The position numbers were made by a program, and so were the translations under genes. Below are positions 23,910-35,458 of a stretch of DNA of 64,000 bases, in pieces; within the stretch, counting starts at the first letter, position 1, and each line of letters starts with the position of its first letter. The stretch covers positions 67,443-131,442 of the forward strand of contig NZ_NTGE01000084.1 of NCBI RefSeq assembly GCF_002291145.1, given 5' to 3'. Source of the stretch: Streptomyces sp. SA15. Its GTDB lineage: Bacteria; Actinomycetota; Actinomycetes; Streptomycetales; Streptomycetaceae. Under the pieces are notes generated by a model, which was not told the origin of the DNA, did no database searches, and was given only the letters and a program-made list of their open reading frames with translations.

Positions 23910-25600
23910 GTGACATCGGCTGCTTCCGCAGCGGGCGGCATGGGTCCCGTACTCGCCGGCGTGCTTCAGCTGCTGGCCCTGATCGGCGCGCTGGCGCTCG
24001 CCTACATACCCCTCGGCACCTACATGGCCAAGGTCTACTCCTCCGACCGGCACTGGCGGGTCGAGAAGTGGATCTACAAGGGCATCGGTGCCAACCCGGA
24101 CACCGAGATGCGCTGGCCGGCGTATCTGCGCGGGCTGCTGGCCTTCTCCGTGGCCGGCGTGCTCTTCCTGTACCTGCTGCAACGGCTCCAGGGAGTCCTG
24201 CCCCTGTCGCTCGGCTTCAAGTCGATCGGCCCTGACCAGGCCTTCAACACCGCCGCGTCCTTCGTCACGAACACCAACTGGCAGTCGTACTACGGCGAAC
24301 AGGCCATGGGCCACGTCGTGCAGACGGCCGGTCTCGCCGTGCAGAACTTCGTCTCCGCGGCCGTCGGCATCGCCGTCGCGGTGGCTCTCGTACGGGGGTT
24401 CGCGCGGTCACGGACCGGTGAGCTGGGCAACTTCTGGGCCGACATGGTGCGGGGTGTCGTACGGATCCTGCTGCCTGGTGCCTTCGTCGCCGCGATCGTA
24501 CTGGTCGCCTGCGGTGTGATCCAGAACTTCTCCGGGATCCACGAAGTGGGTCAGTTCATGGGTGGGCAGCAGCAGTGGAACGGCGGGGCGGTCGCCTCGC
24601 AGGAGGCCATCAAGGAGTTCGGTACGAACGGCGGCGGCTACTTCAACGCCAACTCCGCCCATCCGTTCGAGAACCCGACCCCCTTCACCAACCTCTTCGA
24701 GATCTTCCTGCTGCTGGTGATCCCGTTCTCACTGACCCGGACCTTCGGTGTCATGGTCGGCTCCGTCAAGCAGGGCTACGCCATCCTCGCCACGATGGCC
24801 ACCATCTGGGTCGGTTTCGTCGCCCTGATGATGTGGACGGAGTTCGCCCATCACGGCCCGGCGCTGCAGATCGCGGGCGGTGCGATGGAGGGCAAGGAGG
24901 TCCGCTTTGGCGTCGGCTCCTCGTCGATCTTCGCGGTGTCCACCACGCTGACCTCGACCGGCGCGGTGGACTCCTTCCACTCGTCGTTCACCGGCCTCGG
25001 CGGCGGGATCACCATGCTCGGCATGATGCTGGGCGAGATCGCGCCCGGCGGTGTCGGCTCCGGTCTCTACGGCATGCTGGTCATGGCGATCATCGCGGTC
25101 TTCATCGCCGGCCTGATGGTCGGCCGTACACCTGAGTACCTGGGCAAGAAGATCGGCACCCGCGAGATCAAGCTGGCCGCCTGCTACATCCTCATCACAC
25201 CGGCGCTGGTGCTGGTCTTCACCGCCCTCGCGATGGCCCTGCCCACCCCGGCACACTCGATGACCAACAGCGGCGCGCACGGGTTCTCCGAGATCCTGTA
25301 CGCCTACACGTCCGGCGCCAACAACAACGGCTCGGCCTTCGCCGGTCTGAACGCGGACACGCAGTGGTTCAACACCACGATCGGGCTGGCCATGCTGCTC
25401 GGCCGCTTCCTGCCGATGGTGTTCGTGCTGGCGCTGGCCGGCTCGCTCGCCGAGCAGAAGCCGGTCCCGGCCACCGCGGGCACCCTGCGGACCGAGAAGC
25501 CGCTGTTCACCGGCCTGTTGGTGGGCGTGATCCTGATCATCACCGGTCTGACCTACTTCCCGGCCCTGGCGCTGGGCCCGCTCGCCGAAGGGCTGGCGGC

Positions 25601-25604
<4 letters not shown>
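23910..25604 (+). CDS. kdpA: Potassium-transporting ATPase potassium-binding subunit KdpA
   Basis: A 564-residue polytopic protein that forms the potassium-selective channel part of KdpFABC in the cytoplasmic membrane. Signature stretches: [77 protein letters not shown] and [21 protein letters not shown], which include the selectivity-filter loops. GTG 23910 lies just after kdpF. Its stop overlaps the kdpB start (ATGA), so the subunits are translationally coupled. Full length. Confidence 0.97.
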
Positions 25605-27733
<2,129 letters not shown>

Positions 27734-27739
27734 AGGACC

Positions 27740-28372
27740 ATGAACAACTCCGTTGTGAACACCGCCCGGTTGCTGAGCGCCGGCCTACGGGCACTGCTCG
27801 TGTTGACCGTGCTCACAGGCATCCTGTATCCGCTGGCCGTCACAGGTGTGGCCCAAGCGCTCTTCGGCAACAAGGCGAACGGCTCGGAGGTCAAGGCCGA
27901 GGGCAAGGTCGTCGGTTCCTCGCTGATCGGTCAACAGGACTACAGCCTGGACTACTTCCAGCCCCGGCCCGCCAATGGCCTCGGTGAGAACCCGGTCAAC
28001 ACCCAGTACAAGCTGATCCTCTCCGGCGCCACGAACCGCTCCGCCGACAACCCCGAGCTCATCAAGTGGGTGAAGGAGGCGAAGGCCAAGGTCGTCAAGG
28101 AGAACTCCACGGCCGACTACAAGGTGAGGCCCTCCGAGGTCCCCGCCGACGCGGTCACCTCCTCCGGCTCGGGCCTGGACCCGAACATCTCCCCGGCGTA
28201 CGCCGAACTCCAGGTCCACCGGGTCGCCGAGCGCAACGACCTGTCCGTCACGCAGGTCGAGAAGCTCGTCGAGGACCACATCCAAGGCCGCACCCTCGGC
28301 TTCATGGGCGAGCCCCGGGTGAACCTCCTCGAACTCAACGTCGCGCTCAAGGAACTCGCGGCGAAGAGCTGA
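27740..28372 (+). CDS. kdpC: Potassium-transporting ATPase subunit KdpC
   Basis: A 210-residue single-pass protein that assembles the Kdp pump and raises its ATP affinity. N-terminal membrane helix (LRALLVLTVLTGILYPLAVTG), then SSLIGQQDYSLDYFQPRPAN, SSGSGLDPNISPAYAELQVHRVAE and TLGFMGEPRVNLLELNVAL, all family hallmarks. It begins 6 bp after kdpB. Confidence 0.96.
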   Translation: MNNSVVNTARLLSAGLRALLVLTVLTGILYPLAVTGVAQALFGNKANGSEVKAEGKVVGSSLIGQQDYSLDYFQPRPANGLGENPVNTQYKLILSGATNRSADNPELIKWVKEAKAKVVKENSTADYKVRPSEVPADAVTSSGSGLDPNISPAYAELQVHRVAERNDLSVTQVEKLVEDHIQGRTLGFMGEPRVNLLELNVALKELAAKS

Positions 28373-28496
28373 TGGCGTTACCCGACCCACGAGGCAGCCG
28401 GCGGCCCGGAGCACACTCCACGTCCGCCGGCTCCCGCCGCCGGCAAGCCGGTGGTGATCTCTTCGGCCCCGCGCACGACAGGAAAGGCGCACACCG

Positions 28497-29180
28497 ATGA
28501 CTCGGGTGCTGGTCGTGGAAGACGACCCCCAGCTCGTACGAGCCCTCGTGATCAACCTGCAGGCCCGCCACTACGGAGTGGACGCGGTGCCCGACGGCGC
28601 CACCGCGCTCCGCCTCGCCGCCGCACGCCGGCCGGATGTCGTGCTGCTCGACCTGGGCCTGCCCGACATGGACGGGGTCGACGTCATCATGGGCCTGCGC
28701 GGCTGGACCCGCGTACCGGTCCTCGTCCTGTCCGCGCGCCGCGCCTCGGACGAGAAGGTCGCCGCCCTCGACGCGGGCGCCGACGACTACATCACCAAAC
28801 CGTTCAGCATGGACGAACTCATGGCCCGGCTGCGGGCCGCCGTCCGCCGCACCGAGGACGTGCCGCTCGCTCCCGAGACAACCCTGGTCGAGACGGACGA
28901 CTTCACCATCGACCTCCTCGCCAAGAAGGCCTCCCGCGCGGGCCACGACATCCGGCTCACCCCGACCGAATGGCACCTGCTGGAGATCCTGGTCACCAAT
29001 CCGGGCCGCCTGGTCACCCAGAAGCAGCTCCTGCACGAGGTGTGGGGAGTCACCCAGGGCAACAAGACCAACTACCTGCGGGTGTACATGGCCCAGCTCC
29101 GCCGCAAACTCGAGGCGGATCCTTCCCACCCCCGCCATCTGATCACCGAGCCCGGCATGGGCTACCGCTTCGAGGGATGA
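28497..29180 (+). CDS. kdpE: Response regulator KdpE
   Basis: A 227-residue OmpR-type regulator: receiver domain with acidic pair ED, phospho-acceptor Asp52 (VVLLDLGLPDMDG), Thr/Ser switch (VLSAR) and Lys (ITKPF), then a winged helix (RLTPTEWHLLEILVTNPGRLVTQKQLLHEVWG ... YLRVYMAQLRRKLE). KdpE normally switches on kdpFABC when KdpD signals low potassium. Here the partner kinase, starting one base later, is truncated to 49 codons, so phosphorylation must come from elsewhere or not occur. Confidence 0.94.
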   Translation: MTRVLVVEDDPQLVRALVINLQARHYGVDAVPDGATALRLAAARRPDVVLLDLGLPDMDGVDVIMGLRGWTRVPVLVLSARRASDEKVAALDAGADDYITKPFSMDELMARLRAAVRRTEDVPLAPETTLVETDDFTIDLLAKKASRAGHDIRLTPTEWHLLEILVTNPGRLVTQKQLLHEVWGVTQGNKTNYLRVYMAQLRRKLEADPSHPRHLITEPGMGYRFEG

Positions 29181-29181
29181 C

Positions 29182-29331
29182 ATGACACGCGGAAAGCTCC
29201 GGATCTACCTCGGCGCGGCACCGGGCGTCGGCAAGACGTATGCGATGCCGTCCGAGGCGCATCGCTGGTACGACGTCTCGGTCTGCGGGGCGGACGCTGA
29301 CCGGCTCCCGTCCGGCCCGCCGGAAAAGTGA
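29182..29331 (+). pseudogene. kdpD: Truncated KdpD sensor kinase (first about 27 residues only)
   Basis: Starts MTRGKLRIYLGAAPGVGKTY, the exact KdpD beginning with its Walker A, continues AMPSEAHR, then departs from the family (WYDVSVCGADADRLPSG) and stops after 49 codons. Normal KdpD is about 850 residues with USP, membrane, GAF and kinase domains; none is found in the window. The break is followed within 7 bases by the LacI operator of the next operon, suggesting that insertion of that operon removed the gene. Confidence 0.88.
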
Positions 29332-29334
29332 TGG

Positions 29335-29371
29335 TTGTGCAAAACGTTTTGCATGCCTAGCTTGTGCGCCA
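29335..29371 (+). promoter_or_regulatory. Promoter with perfect LacI-type operator TGCAAAACGTTTTGCA
   Basis: A 16-bp perfect palindrome (29338-29353) with central CG, typical of LacI-family operators. It lies between a -35-like TTGTGC (29335-29340) and a -10-like TAGCTT (29358-29363, spacer 17). The predicted start of transcription falls at or one base before ATG 29371, and there is no ribosome site, so the message is probably leaderless. A 13-of-16 match occurs at 32641-32656. Confidence 0.75.
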
Positions 29372-30735
29372 TGAGCGAGACAGCGCCCGCCGCGTCGGGC
29401 GGCCTTGTGGTGACCGGATGCGACGTGCTGCGCGTTCCGGTGGACGGCGAGTGCGAGATCCTCGCCGCGCACGACATCGTCGTCGCGGACGGCCGTATCC
29501 AGGAGGTACGGCCGACCGGCACCGCGCGTCCGGACGACGCCGCCGAGGTGATCGACGGCCGGGGCCTGATCGCCGTACCGGGCCTGGTCAACGCGCACAC
29601 GCACAGCCCGATGGTGCTGATGCGCGGCGCGGCCGAGGACGTGCCGGTCGAGGGCTGGTTCAACGACCGCGTATGGCCGATGGAGAGCAACCTCACCCCC
29701 GCCGACGTACGCGCCGGCGCCCTGCTGGCCTGTGCCGAGATGATCCGCTCCGGGGTCACCACCTTCGCCGACCACTACTTCTTCCCCGAGCAGATCGCAG
29801 AGGCGGTCGCCGGTACCGGGCTGCGGGCCGACATCGCGCCCACCTACTTCAGCAGCCACGGCCAGGAGGCACGGGAAGCCACCGTGCACTTCGCGGAGAC
29901 CTGGCACGGTGCGGCCGAGGGCCGAGTCACCGTCTCGCTCGGGCCGCACGCCCCGTACACCGTCGACGACACGGACCTGAGGTCCCTGTCCGGACATGCC
30001 CGGCGGCTCGGACTGCGCCTGCACATCCACGCCGCCGAGCACCTGGAACAGACCGAGTCGAGCCTCGAGCGGCGCGGCAGCACACCGATCCGTGTGCTGT
30101 ACGAGACCGGGGTCCTGGAGGCGGGTGCCCTCATCGCCCACGGCTGCGGCATCGTCGAGCAGGACCTGCCCCTGTTGGCCGAGCACGCCGAACGGACCGC
30201 CGTGGCCTGCTGTCCCAAGGTCTACCTCAAGCACGCGCTGTCCCCGCTCACCCCCGTCCGGGAGTTGCTCGACGCCGGAGTGACGGTCGCGGTCGGCACT
30301 GACGGCGCCGCCGGACACAACACGCTCGACATCTGGGAGGCGCTCCGGCTGGTCGCCCTGACCCAGAAGCAGGCGGTGCGGGACGCCACCTGGATGACCG
30401 TCTCCGACACCCTGCGCCTGGCGACGCGCGGCGGGGCCCGCGCCCTCGGCCTGGCCGACCGGATCGGGGCGCTGGAGCCGGGCCTGCGCGCCGACATCGT
30501 CCTGACCGACCTGTCCGGCCTGCACTGCCGCCCGTTGCACGATCCGCGCGCGGCTCTCGTCTACAGCGCACGCGCCAGTGATGTCCGTACGGTGATCGTC
30601 GACGGCCGTGTCCTGATGCGCGACGGCCGGCTGCTCACCGTGGACGAGTCCGCTCTCCTCGAGGAGGCCGACGCCCGCGTGGCCCGGATCCTCGACACCT
30701 CCCACGGAAGAGCGGTGCAGCACTATGACCCGTGA
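29371..30735 (+). CDS. Amidohydrolase-family deaminase (8-oxoguanine / SAH deaminase-like)
   Basis: A 454-residue metal-dependent hydrolase of the subtype-III amidohydrolase group that removes amino groups from purines, pterins or S-adenosylhomocysteine. Metal ligands: HTH in LVNAHTHSPMVLMRG, His of HIHAAEH, His of IAHGCGI and Asp of VAVGTDGAAGHNTLDIWEALRL. TTFADHYFFPEQIAEAV and SLGPHAPYTVDD also fit. The gene is preceded by the LacI operator, probably leaderless, and overlaps lacI by 11 bases. The BMP-type nucleoside importer in the same set points to a purine-like substrate. The exact substrate is not decided by sequence. Confidence 0.85.
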   Translation: MSETAPAASGGLVVTGCDVLRVPVDGECEILAAHDIVVADGRIQEVRPTGTARPDDAAEVIDGRGLIAVPGLVNAHTHSPMVLMRGAAEDVPVEGWFNDRVWPMESNLTPADVRAGALLACAEMIRSGVTTFADHYFFPEQIAEAVAGTGLRADIAPTYFSSHGQEAREATVHFAETWHGAAEGRVTVSLGPHAPYTVDDTDLRSLSGHARRLGLRLHIHAAEHLEQTESSLERRGSTPIRVLYETGVLEAGALIAHGCGIVEQDLPLLAEHAERTAVACCPKVYLKHALSPLTPVRELLDAGVTVAVGTDGAAGHNTLDIWEALRLVALTQKQAVRDATWMTVSDTLRLATRGGARALGLADRIGALEPGLRADIVLTDLSGLHCRPLHDPRAALVYSARASDVRTVIVDGRVLMRDGRLLTVDESALLEEADARVARILDTSHGRAVQHYDP

Positions 30736-31777
30736 GCCGTACGGGAGCGGCACCACCGGCGATCGCCCGGCGGTGCGCAGGCCCGCCTCCATCAAGGACG
30801 TGGCCGCCGCCGCGGGGGTCAGCCCCACCACCGTCTCCCACGTCCTCAGCGGCAACCGGCCGGTCAACGAGGAGACCGCCGCCCGCGTCCGCGGCGTCGT
30901 CAACCGGCTCGGCTACGTCCCGGCCTCGCTGGCCCGCAGCCTCCAGGCCGGCTCCACCTCCGTCATCGGCCTGCTCATCCCCGACATCAGCAACACCTTC
31001 TTCGCCGAACTCGCCAAGGGCGCCGAGGACGCCGCCCACGACCTGGGCTACGGCCTGATCCTGTGCAACACCGAGTTCGACGCCGACCGCGAGGACCGCT
31101 ACCTCGGCATGATCCGCAGCCGGTTCATCGACGGCATGGTGTACGCCTCGGGGTCCCCGCCGTCGCGCCGGCGGCTGGAGGCCCTGATGGGCAAGTTCCC
31201 CATCGCGCTCGCCGACGAGGAGGTCGAGGGCCTCGAAGGCGCCCTCATCGCCACCGCCGACCACGAGGCGGGCGGCCGCCTGGTCGGCGAGCACCTGCGG
31301 GGACTCGGCCACCGCCGGGCGCTGATGCTGACCGGTCCGCGCGCGCTGAGGAGCAGCGCCGCCCGCGCGTCCGGCTTCGTACGGGCTTTCCGCGGCCACG
31401 TCGTCGAACGCGTCGGCGACTTCAAGGAGGCCTCCGGCCACCGCCTCGTCGCCCAACTCCTGGGGGACGGCGACCTGGACTGCACGGCCGTCTTCGCGGC
31501 CAACGACCTGATGGCCTTCGGCGCCCTCACCGCCCTCAAAGAGGCCGGACTCTCGGTCCCCGCGGACGTCTCCGTGGTCGGCTTCGACGACATCCGGGCC
31601 GCCTCCCAGATCAGCCCGCCCCTGACCACCGTCCACCAGCCCGCCTACGACGTGGGCCGCACCGCCACCGCACAACTCCTCCAGTACGTCTGCCGGGGCG
31701 AGGTCCCACCGGCCTCCCGGCACACCCTCCCCGTCGAACTCAAGGTGCGCGGCAGTACGGCCCCGCCCGCCCACTGA
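30725..31777 (+). CDS. LacI-family transcriptional regulator of the deaminase/importer set
   Basis: A 350-residue regulator: helix-turn-helix plus hinge at residues about 21-75 ([43 protein letters not shown] with the LARSLQAG minor-groove hinge), then a periplasmic-binding-protein-like sensor domain ([23 protein letters not shown] ... [33 protein letters not shown]). It overlaps the end of the deaminase gene. The dyads at 29338 and 32641 are its likely operators, giving autoregulation plus control of the importer. The inducer would be the imported compound or its deamination product. Confidence 0.9.
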   Translation: MTREPYGSGTTGDRPAVRRPASIKDVAAAAGVSPTTVSHVLSGNRPVNEETAARVRGVVNRLGYVPASLARSLQAGSTSVIGLLIPDISNTFFAELAKGAEDAAHDLGYGLILCNTEFDADREDRYLGMIRSRFIDGMVYASGSPPSRRRLEALMGKFPIALADEEVEGLEGALIATADHEAGGRLVGEHLRGLGHRRALMLTGPRALRSSAARASGFVRAFRGHVVERVGDFKEASGHRLVAQLLGDGDLDCTAVFAANDLMAFGALTALKEAGLSVPADVSVVGFDDIRAASQISPPLTTVHQPAYDVGRTATAQLLQYVCRGEVPPASRHTLPVELKVRGSTAPPAH

Positions 31778-31856
31778 GCCCCTCCCACCTGCCGCACCGG
31801 GCGCGGTGCCGCGCTGCCCCGATGCCCGAATCCCCGTCCAGGAAAGGCGATTCACC

Positions 31857-32600
31857 ATGCCCAGAGTCCTCGTCGTCGGCGAGTCCTGGTTCACGTACAC
31901 GGTCCACCAGAAGGGCTTCGACGCCTTCCACACCTCCGAGTACACCGAGGGAGGCGGCGTCTTCCTCCAGGCGCTGCGCTCGCGCGGCCACGAGGTGACG
32001 TACGTCCCCGCGCACGAGATCCCCACCCGGGTCCCGGACTCCGCCGACGGTTTCGACGCCTACGACGTCGTGGTCATCAGCGACGTCGGCGCCAACAGCT
32101 TCCAACTGCCGCCGCAGACCTTCGGCGCGTCCGTTCCCTGCGCCGACCGTTCCGAGCTGGTGCGGGCCTTCGTCGAGCGGGGCGGCGGGGTGCTGATGAT
32201 CGGCGGCTATCTGACCTTCAGCGGCATCGACGGCCGCGCACGCTGGGGGCGCACACCGCTGGCCGAGGCCCTGCCGGTGGTGATGGCCGACCGGGACGAC
32301 CGGGTCGAGCTCCCGGCCGGTGCCGTGCCCGAAGCGGTGTCCGACCACGCGGTCGTACGAGGGCTGGAGCGGCACTGGCCCGCGCTGCTCGGCCTCAACG
32401 AGGTCGCCGTACGGCCGGAGGCGTCGCTGCTGGCCGAGTGCGCCGGGCATCCGCTGCTCGTCGTCGGCGGGCACGGCGCGGGCCGGTCGGCGGCGTTCAC
32501 CTCCGATGTGGCGCCGCACTGGGCCCCGCCGCCGTTCCTGGCCTGGGACGGATACGCGCAGCTGTGGGACCGGCTGGTGCGCTGGCTCGCCGGTGTCTGA
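31857..32600 (+). CDS. Glutamine-amidotransferase-like protein (PF07090-type), 247 aa
   Basis: A cytoplasmic protein with a class-I amidotransferase-like flavodoxin fold: RVLVVGESWFTYTVHQKGFDAF, VVVISDVGANSFQLPPQTF, and FVERGGGVLMIGGYLTFSGIDGRARWGRTPLAEALPV. The usual catalytic Cys-His-Glu triad is not evident (a Gly/Tyr stands in the nucleophile elbow region), so activity is uncertain. It lies between the lacI gene and the importer operon on the same strand. ATG 31857 follows AGGAAAGG. Perhaps it handles the nitrogen-rich product of the pathway, but that is a guess. Confidence 0.7.
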   Translation: MPRVLVVGESWFTYTVHQKGFDAFHTSEYTEGGGVFLQALRSRGHEVTYVPAHEIPTRVPDSADGFDAYDVVVISDVGANSFQLPPQTFGASVPCADRSELVRAFVERGGGVLMIGGYLTFSGIDGRARWGRTPLAEALPVVMADRDDRVELPAGAVPEAVSDHAVVRGLERHWPALLGLNEVAVRPEASLLAECAGHPLLVVGGHGAGRSAAFTSDVAPHWAPPPFLAWDGYAQLWDRLVRWLAGV

Positions 32601-32640
32601 ATTTCTCCCTGCGGAAATCAAACAGAAACCGGGCGGCGTA

Positions 32641-32667
32641 GCCAAATCGTTTTGCACTTCCTACTGT
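32641..32667 (+). promoter_or_regulatory. Second LacI-type operator and -10 before the importer operon
   Basis: GCCAAATCGTTTTGCA (32641-32656) matches the palindrome at 29338-29353 in 13 of 16 bases, and CCTACTGT follows at the same spacing as CCTAGCTTGT downstream of the first. The shared layout (CGTTTTGCA, then CCTA) suggests co-regulation of deaminase and importer. Confidence 0.65.
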
Positions 32668-32720
32668 CAACGCAATCACTCACCCCATACCGGCCAATGC
32701 GCATGATCAGGAGACGGACG

Positions 32721-33815
32721 ATGAGACACGGAAAAGGCGCCGCGGTCGCGGCAGTGGCGGGAATGCTCGTACTCGCCGCATGTGGAGGATCGGACGGGGA
32801 TTCCGGTACGACGGGATCCTCCGGCAAGCCCCGCATCAAACTGGTGGTCAATGGCGGCCTCGGCGACAAGTCGTTCTTCGACTCCGCCTACGCGGGACTG
32901 AAGCGGGCCGAGAAGGATCTCGGCTACGAACTGAAGGTGGTCGAACTCGGCTCCGACCGCACCAAGTGGGAGCCCGGCTTCGAGGACGCCGCCGCGGCCG
33001 GCGACTACGACATCCTCGCCGCCGGCACCTTCGAGGTCACCGACTACATCGGCGAACTCGCCCCGCAGTACCCGGACAAGAAGTTCTGGGTCTTCGACGC
33101 CCCGGTGGACTACAGCGGCAAGAACGGCACCTGTTCCGACAAGTGCGAGAACGTCTACTCCGTGACCTTCAAGCAGAACGAGGGCGGATATCTCGCCGGA
33201 TTCCTCGCCGAGAAGCTGGTCGCCGGAAAAGCGCTGAAGGGCGCCGAATCCCTCAAGAAGGTCGGCGTCATGGGCGGCGTGAAGACCCCGCTCATCGAGG
33301 ACTTCGTCGTCGGATTCAAGGCCGGTTTCACGGCGGCCGGCGGTAGCGGCTCCGATGTGCTCGTGCAGTACGTGGGCGGCGACAAGCCCTTCGGCGACCC
33401 GGCCAGGGGCAAGGAGATCTCCACCGCGATGTACGGCCAGGGCGCCGCCCTGGTCTGGCCGGTCGCCGGGCTCTCCGGGCTCGGCACCTTCGAGTCCGCG
33501 GTCGCCGCCCAGCGCTACACCTTCGGCGTCGACTCCGACCAGTACCAGACCCTCACCGACCAGGCACAGAAGAACACCGTGGTCACCTCCATCCTCAAAA
33601 ACGTCGGCAACGCGCTCTACAAGGCGGCGCAGGACGACCAGAAGGACTCCCTGAAGTACGGCGCCGTCTCCACGGTCGGCCTCTCCGAGGACGCGGTGGG
33701 CTACGTGAACGACGACCACTTCGCGCAGCTCGTACCGGCGAAGATCCGTACCGAACTCGAGGCGGCCGCCGGCAGGGTGAAGTCCGGCTCCGTCAAGGTC
33801 CCCAGCGCCCTGTAG
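32721..33815 (+). CDS. BMP-family ABC transporter substrate-binding lipoprotein
   Basis: A 364-residue membrane-anchored binding protein with lipoprotein signal GMLVLAACGGSDG (lipobox LAAC), a Ser/Gly/Thr linker, and the BMP/Med fold: KPRIKLVVNGGLGDKSFFDSAYAGL, FWVFDAPVDY, VYSVTFKQNEGGYLAGFLAE, KVGVMGGVKTPLIEDFVVGFKAGF, FGVDSDQYQTL. This family binds purine or other nucleosides. The ATG at 32721 has AGGAG nine bases upstream. It leads the importer operon behind the second LacI operator. Confidence 0.9.
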   Translation: MRHGKGAAVAAVAGMLVLAACGGSDGDSGTTGSSGKPRIKLVVNGGLGDKSFFDSAYAGLKRAEKDLGYELKVVELGSDRTKWEPGFEDAAAAGDYDILAAGTFEVTDYIGELAPQYPDKKFWVFDAPVDYSGKNGTCSDKCENVYSVTFKQNEGGYLAGFLAEKLVAGKALKGAESLKKVGVMGGVKTPLIEDFVVGFKAGFTAAGGSGSDVLVQYVGGDKPFGDPARGKEISTAMYGQGAALVWPVAGLSGLGTFESAVAAQRYTFGVDSDQYQTLTDQAQKNTVVTSILKNVGNALYKAAQDDQKDSLKYGAVSTVGLSEDAVGYVNDDHFAQLVPAKIRTELEAAAGRVKSGSVKVPSAL

Positions 33816-33851
33816 CCGAACCATCCGAACCATCCGAACCATCCGAACCAG
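33816..33851. repeat. Tandem 9-bp repeat CCGAACCAT
   Basis: Three exact copies (33816-33842) and one variant ending in G (33843-33851), directly between the binding-protein stop and the ATPase start. It may alter spacing or RNA structure, or simply be slippage-prone sequence. Confidence 0.85.
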
Positions 33852-33856
33852 CCGAA

Positions 33857-35458
33857 ATGGTCCCGACGATGAACGAGTCATGGCACAAGGCCGGTCCGGC
33901 CGTCGCCGCCCGCGCGGTGACCAAGACCTATGGCAACGGTGTGCGTGCGGTCCGCGGTGTGGACCTGGAGGTCCCGCCGGGTGAGATCCGGGCGGTGGTG
34001 GGCGAGAACGGCGCGGGCAAGTCCACGCTGATGAAGCTCTTCTACGGGCTCGAACAGCCGAGTTCGGGCGAGATCCTGATCGGCGGACGCCCCCGCGTGC
34101 TGCGCGGCCCGGCCTCGGCGATCGGGCTCGGCGTGGGCATGGTGCACCAGAACCTGATGCTGGTGCCGTCCTTCACGATCGCCCAGAACGTCGTCCTCGG
34201 CGTCGAGCCGGGCCGCCGCGGCCTCGTCGACACCAAGGCGGCCGTCGAGACCACGGCCCGGCTCGCCGAGGAGTCCGGACTCGCCGTCGACCCCAGGGCC
34301 CGCGTCGAGGAGGTGTCGGTCGGCATGCGCCAGCGCACCGAGATCCTCAAGGCGCTCCACCGCAGGGCGAAGGTGCTGATCCTCGACGAACCGACCGCCG
34401 TCCTCACCCCGCAGGAGACCGAGGATCTCTTCGCCGCCGTACGACGGCTGCGCGACGGCGGGATGACCGTGCTGTTCATCTCCCACAAGCTGCGTGAAGT
34501 ACGCGAGATCAGCGACACCGTGAGTGTGATGCGGGCCGGTTCGCTGGTCGGAACCGTCGCCACCGCCGACGCCACCGAGCATTCGCTCGCCGCGATGATG
34601 GTCGGCCGGGACCTCACCCTCGACGTGGACCGCGCTCCCGCCCGTCCCACGGACGTCACCCTGCGCGTACGGAACCTGCGTTACACGGCGCCCACCGGAC
34701 AGTCCCTGCACGACCTCGCCTTCGACGTCGCCGCAGGGGAGATCGTCGGCGTGGCCGGCATCGAGGGCAACGGACAGAGCGAACTCGCCGAGATCCTCGC
34801 CGGGTTGCGCCGCCTGACCGCGGGCACCATTCATGTCGGCGGCACCGACACGGCCGGCCTCGACGTCGCGGGCCACCGCCGCGCGGGCATCGGCTACGTA
34901 CCGGAGGACCGGCTGCACAACGGCACGGCCCTGGACGAGTCGATCGCCGACAACCTCGTCGTCGACCGGCACGACCGCCCGCCCCTCGCCCGACGCGGCG
35001 TCCTGCACCCGGGGGCCGTGCGCGCCCACGCCCAACAGCTGATCGACGACTACGCGATCCGCACCCCCGACCCGGCCGTCCCGGTCCGCGCCCTCTCCGG
35101 CGGCAACATGCAGAAAGTGATCGTCGCCCGTGAACTCTCCGCCGGGCCAAGGCTGTTGATCGCCTCCCACGTCACCCGCGGAGTGGACATCGGCGCCATG
35201 CGATTCATGTACGAGCGGCTGGTCGCCGCCCGGGACGCGGGCGCCGCCGTCCTGCTGATCTCGGCCGACCTCACCGAACTCCTCGCCCTCTCCGACCGGT
35301 TGCTCGTCCTCAAGGACGGCCGCCTGGTCGCCCGGTTCGACGACACCCAAGGCCTCACCGAGAAGCGGGTCGGGCTCTACATGCTCGGCGTCGAACACCA
35401 CCTCCGGGAGCACCTCACGGCAGGCCTCGACGACTCCGGAGAGACGCCCACCTCATGA
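33857..35458 (+). CDS. ABC transporter ATPase, two fused nucleotide-binding domains
   Basis: A 533-residue cytoplasmic ATPase of the sugar/nucleoside importer type. Domain 1: Walker [16 protein letters not shown]-loop HQNLM, signature [12 protein letters not shown], Walker [16 protein letters not shown]. Domain 2 (from about residue 275) is degenerate, as usual in this group: [14 protein letters not shown] for Walker [18 protein letters not shown] signature, and [12 protein letters not shown] in place of a full Walker B. It drives the importer with the two permeases downstream. An ATG at 33869 is an alternative start; neither has a strong ribosome site. Confidence 0.92.
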   Translation: MVPTMNESWHKAGPAVAARAVTKTYGNGVRAVRGVDLEVPPGEIRAVVGENGAGKSTLMKLFYGLEQPSSGEILIGGRPRVLRGPASAIGLGVGMVHQNLMLVPSFTIAQNVVLGVEPGRRGLVDTKAAVETTARLAEESGLAVDPRARVEEVSVGMRQRTEILKALHRRAKVLILDEPTAVLTPQETEDLFAAVRRLRDGGMTVLFISHKLREVREISDTVSVMRAGSLVGTVATADATEHSLAAMMVGRDLTLDVDRAPARPTDVTLRVRNLRYTAPTGQSLHDLAFDVAAGEIVGVAGIEGNGQSELAEILAGLRRLTAGTIHVGGTDTAGLDVAGHRRAGIGYVPEDRLHNGTALDESIADNLVVDRHDRPPLARRGVLHPGAVRAHAQQLIDDYAIRTPDPAVPVRALSGGNMQKVIVARELSAGPRLLIASHVTRGVDIGAMRFMYERLVAARDAGAAVLLISADLTELLALSDRLLVLKDGRLVARFDDTQGLTEKRVGLYMLGVEHHLREHLTAGLDDSGETPTS

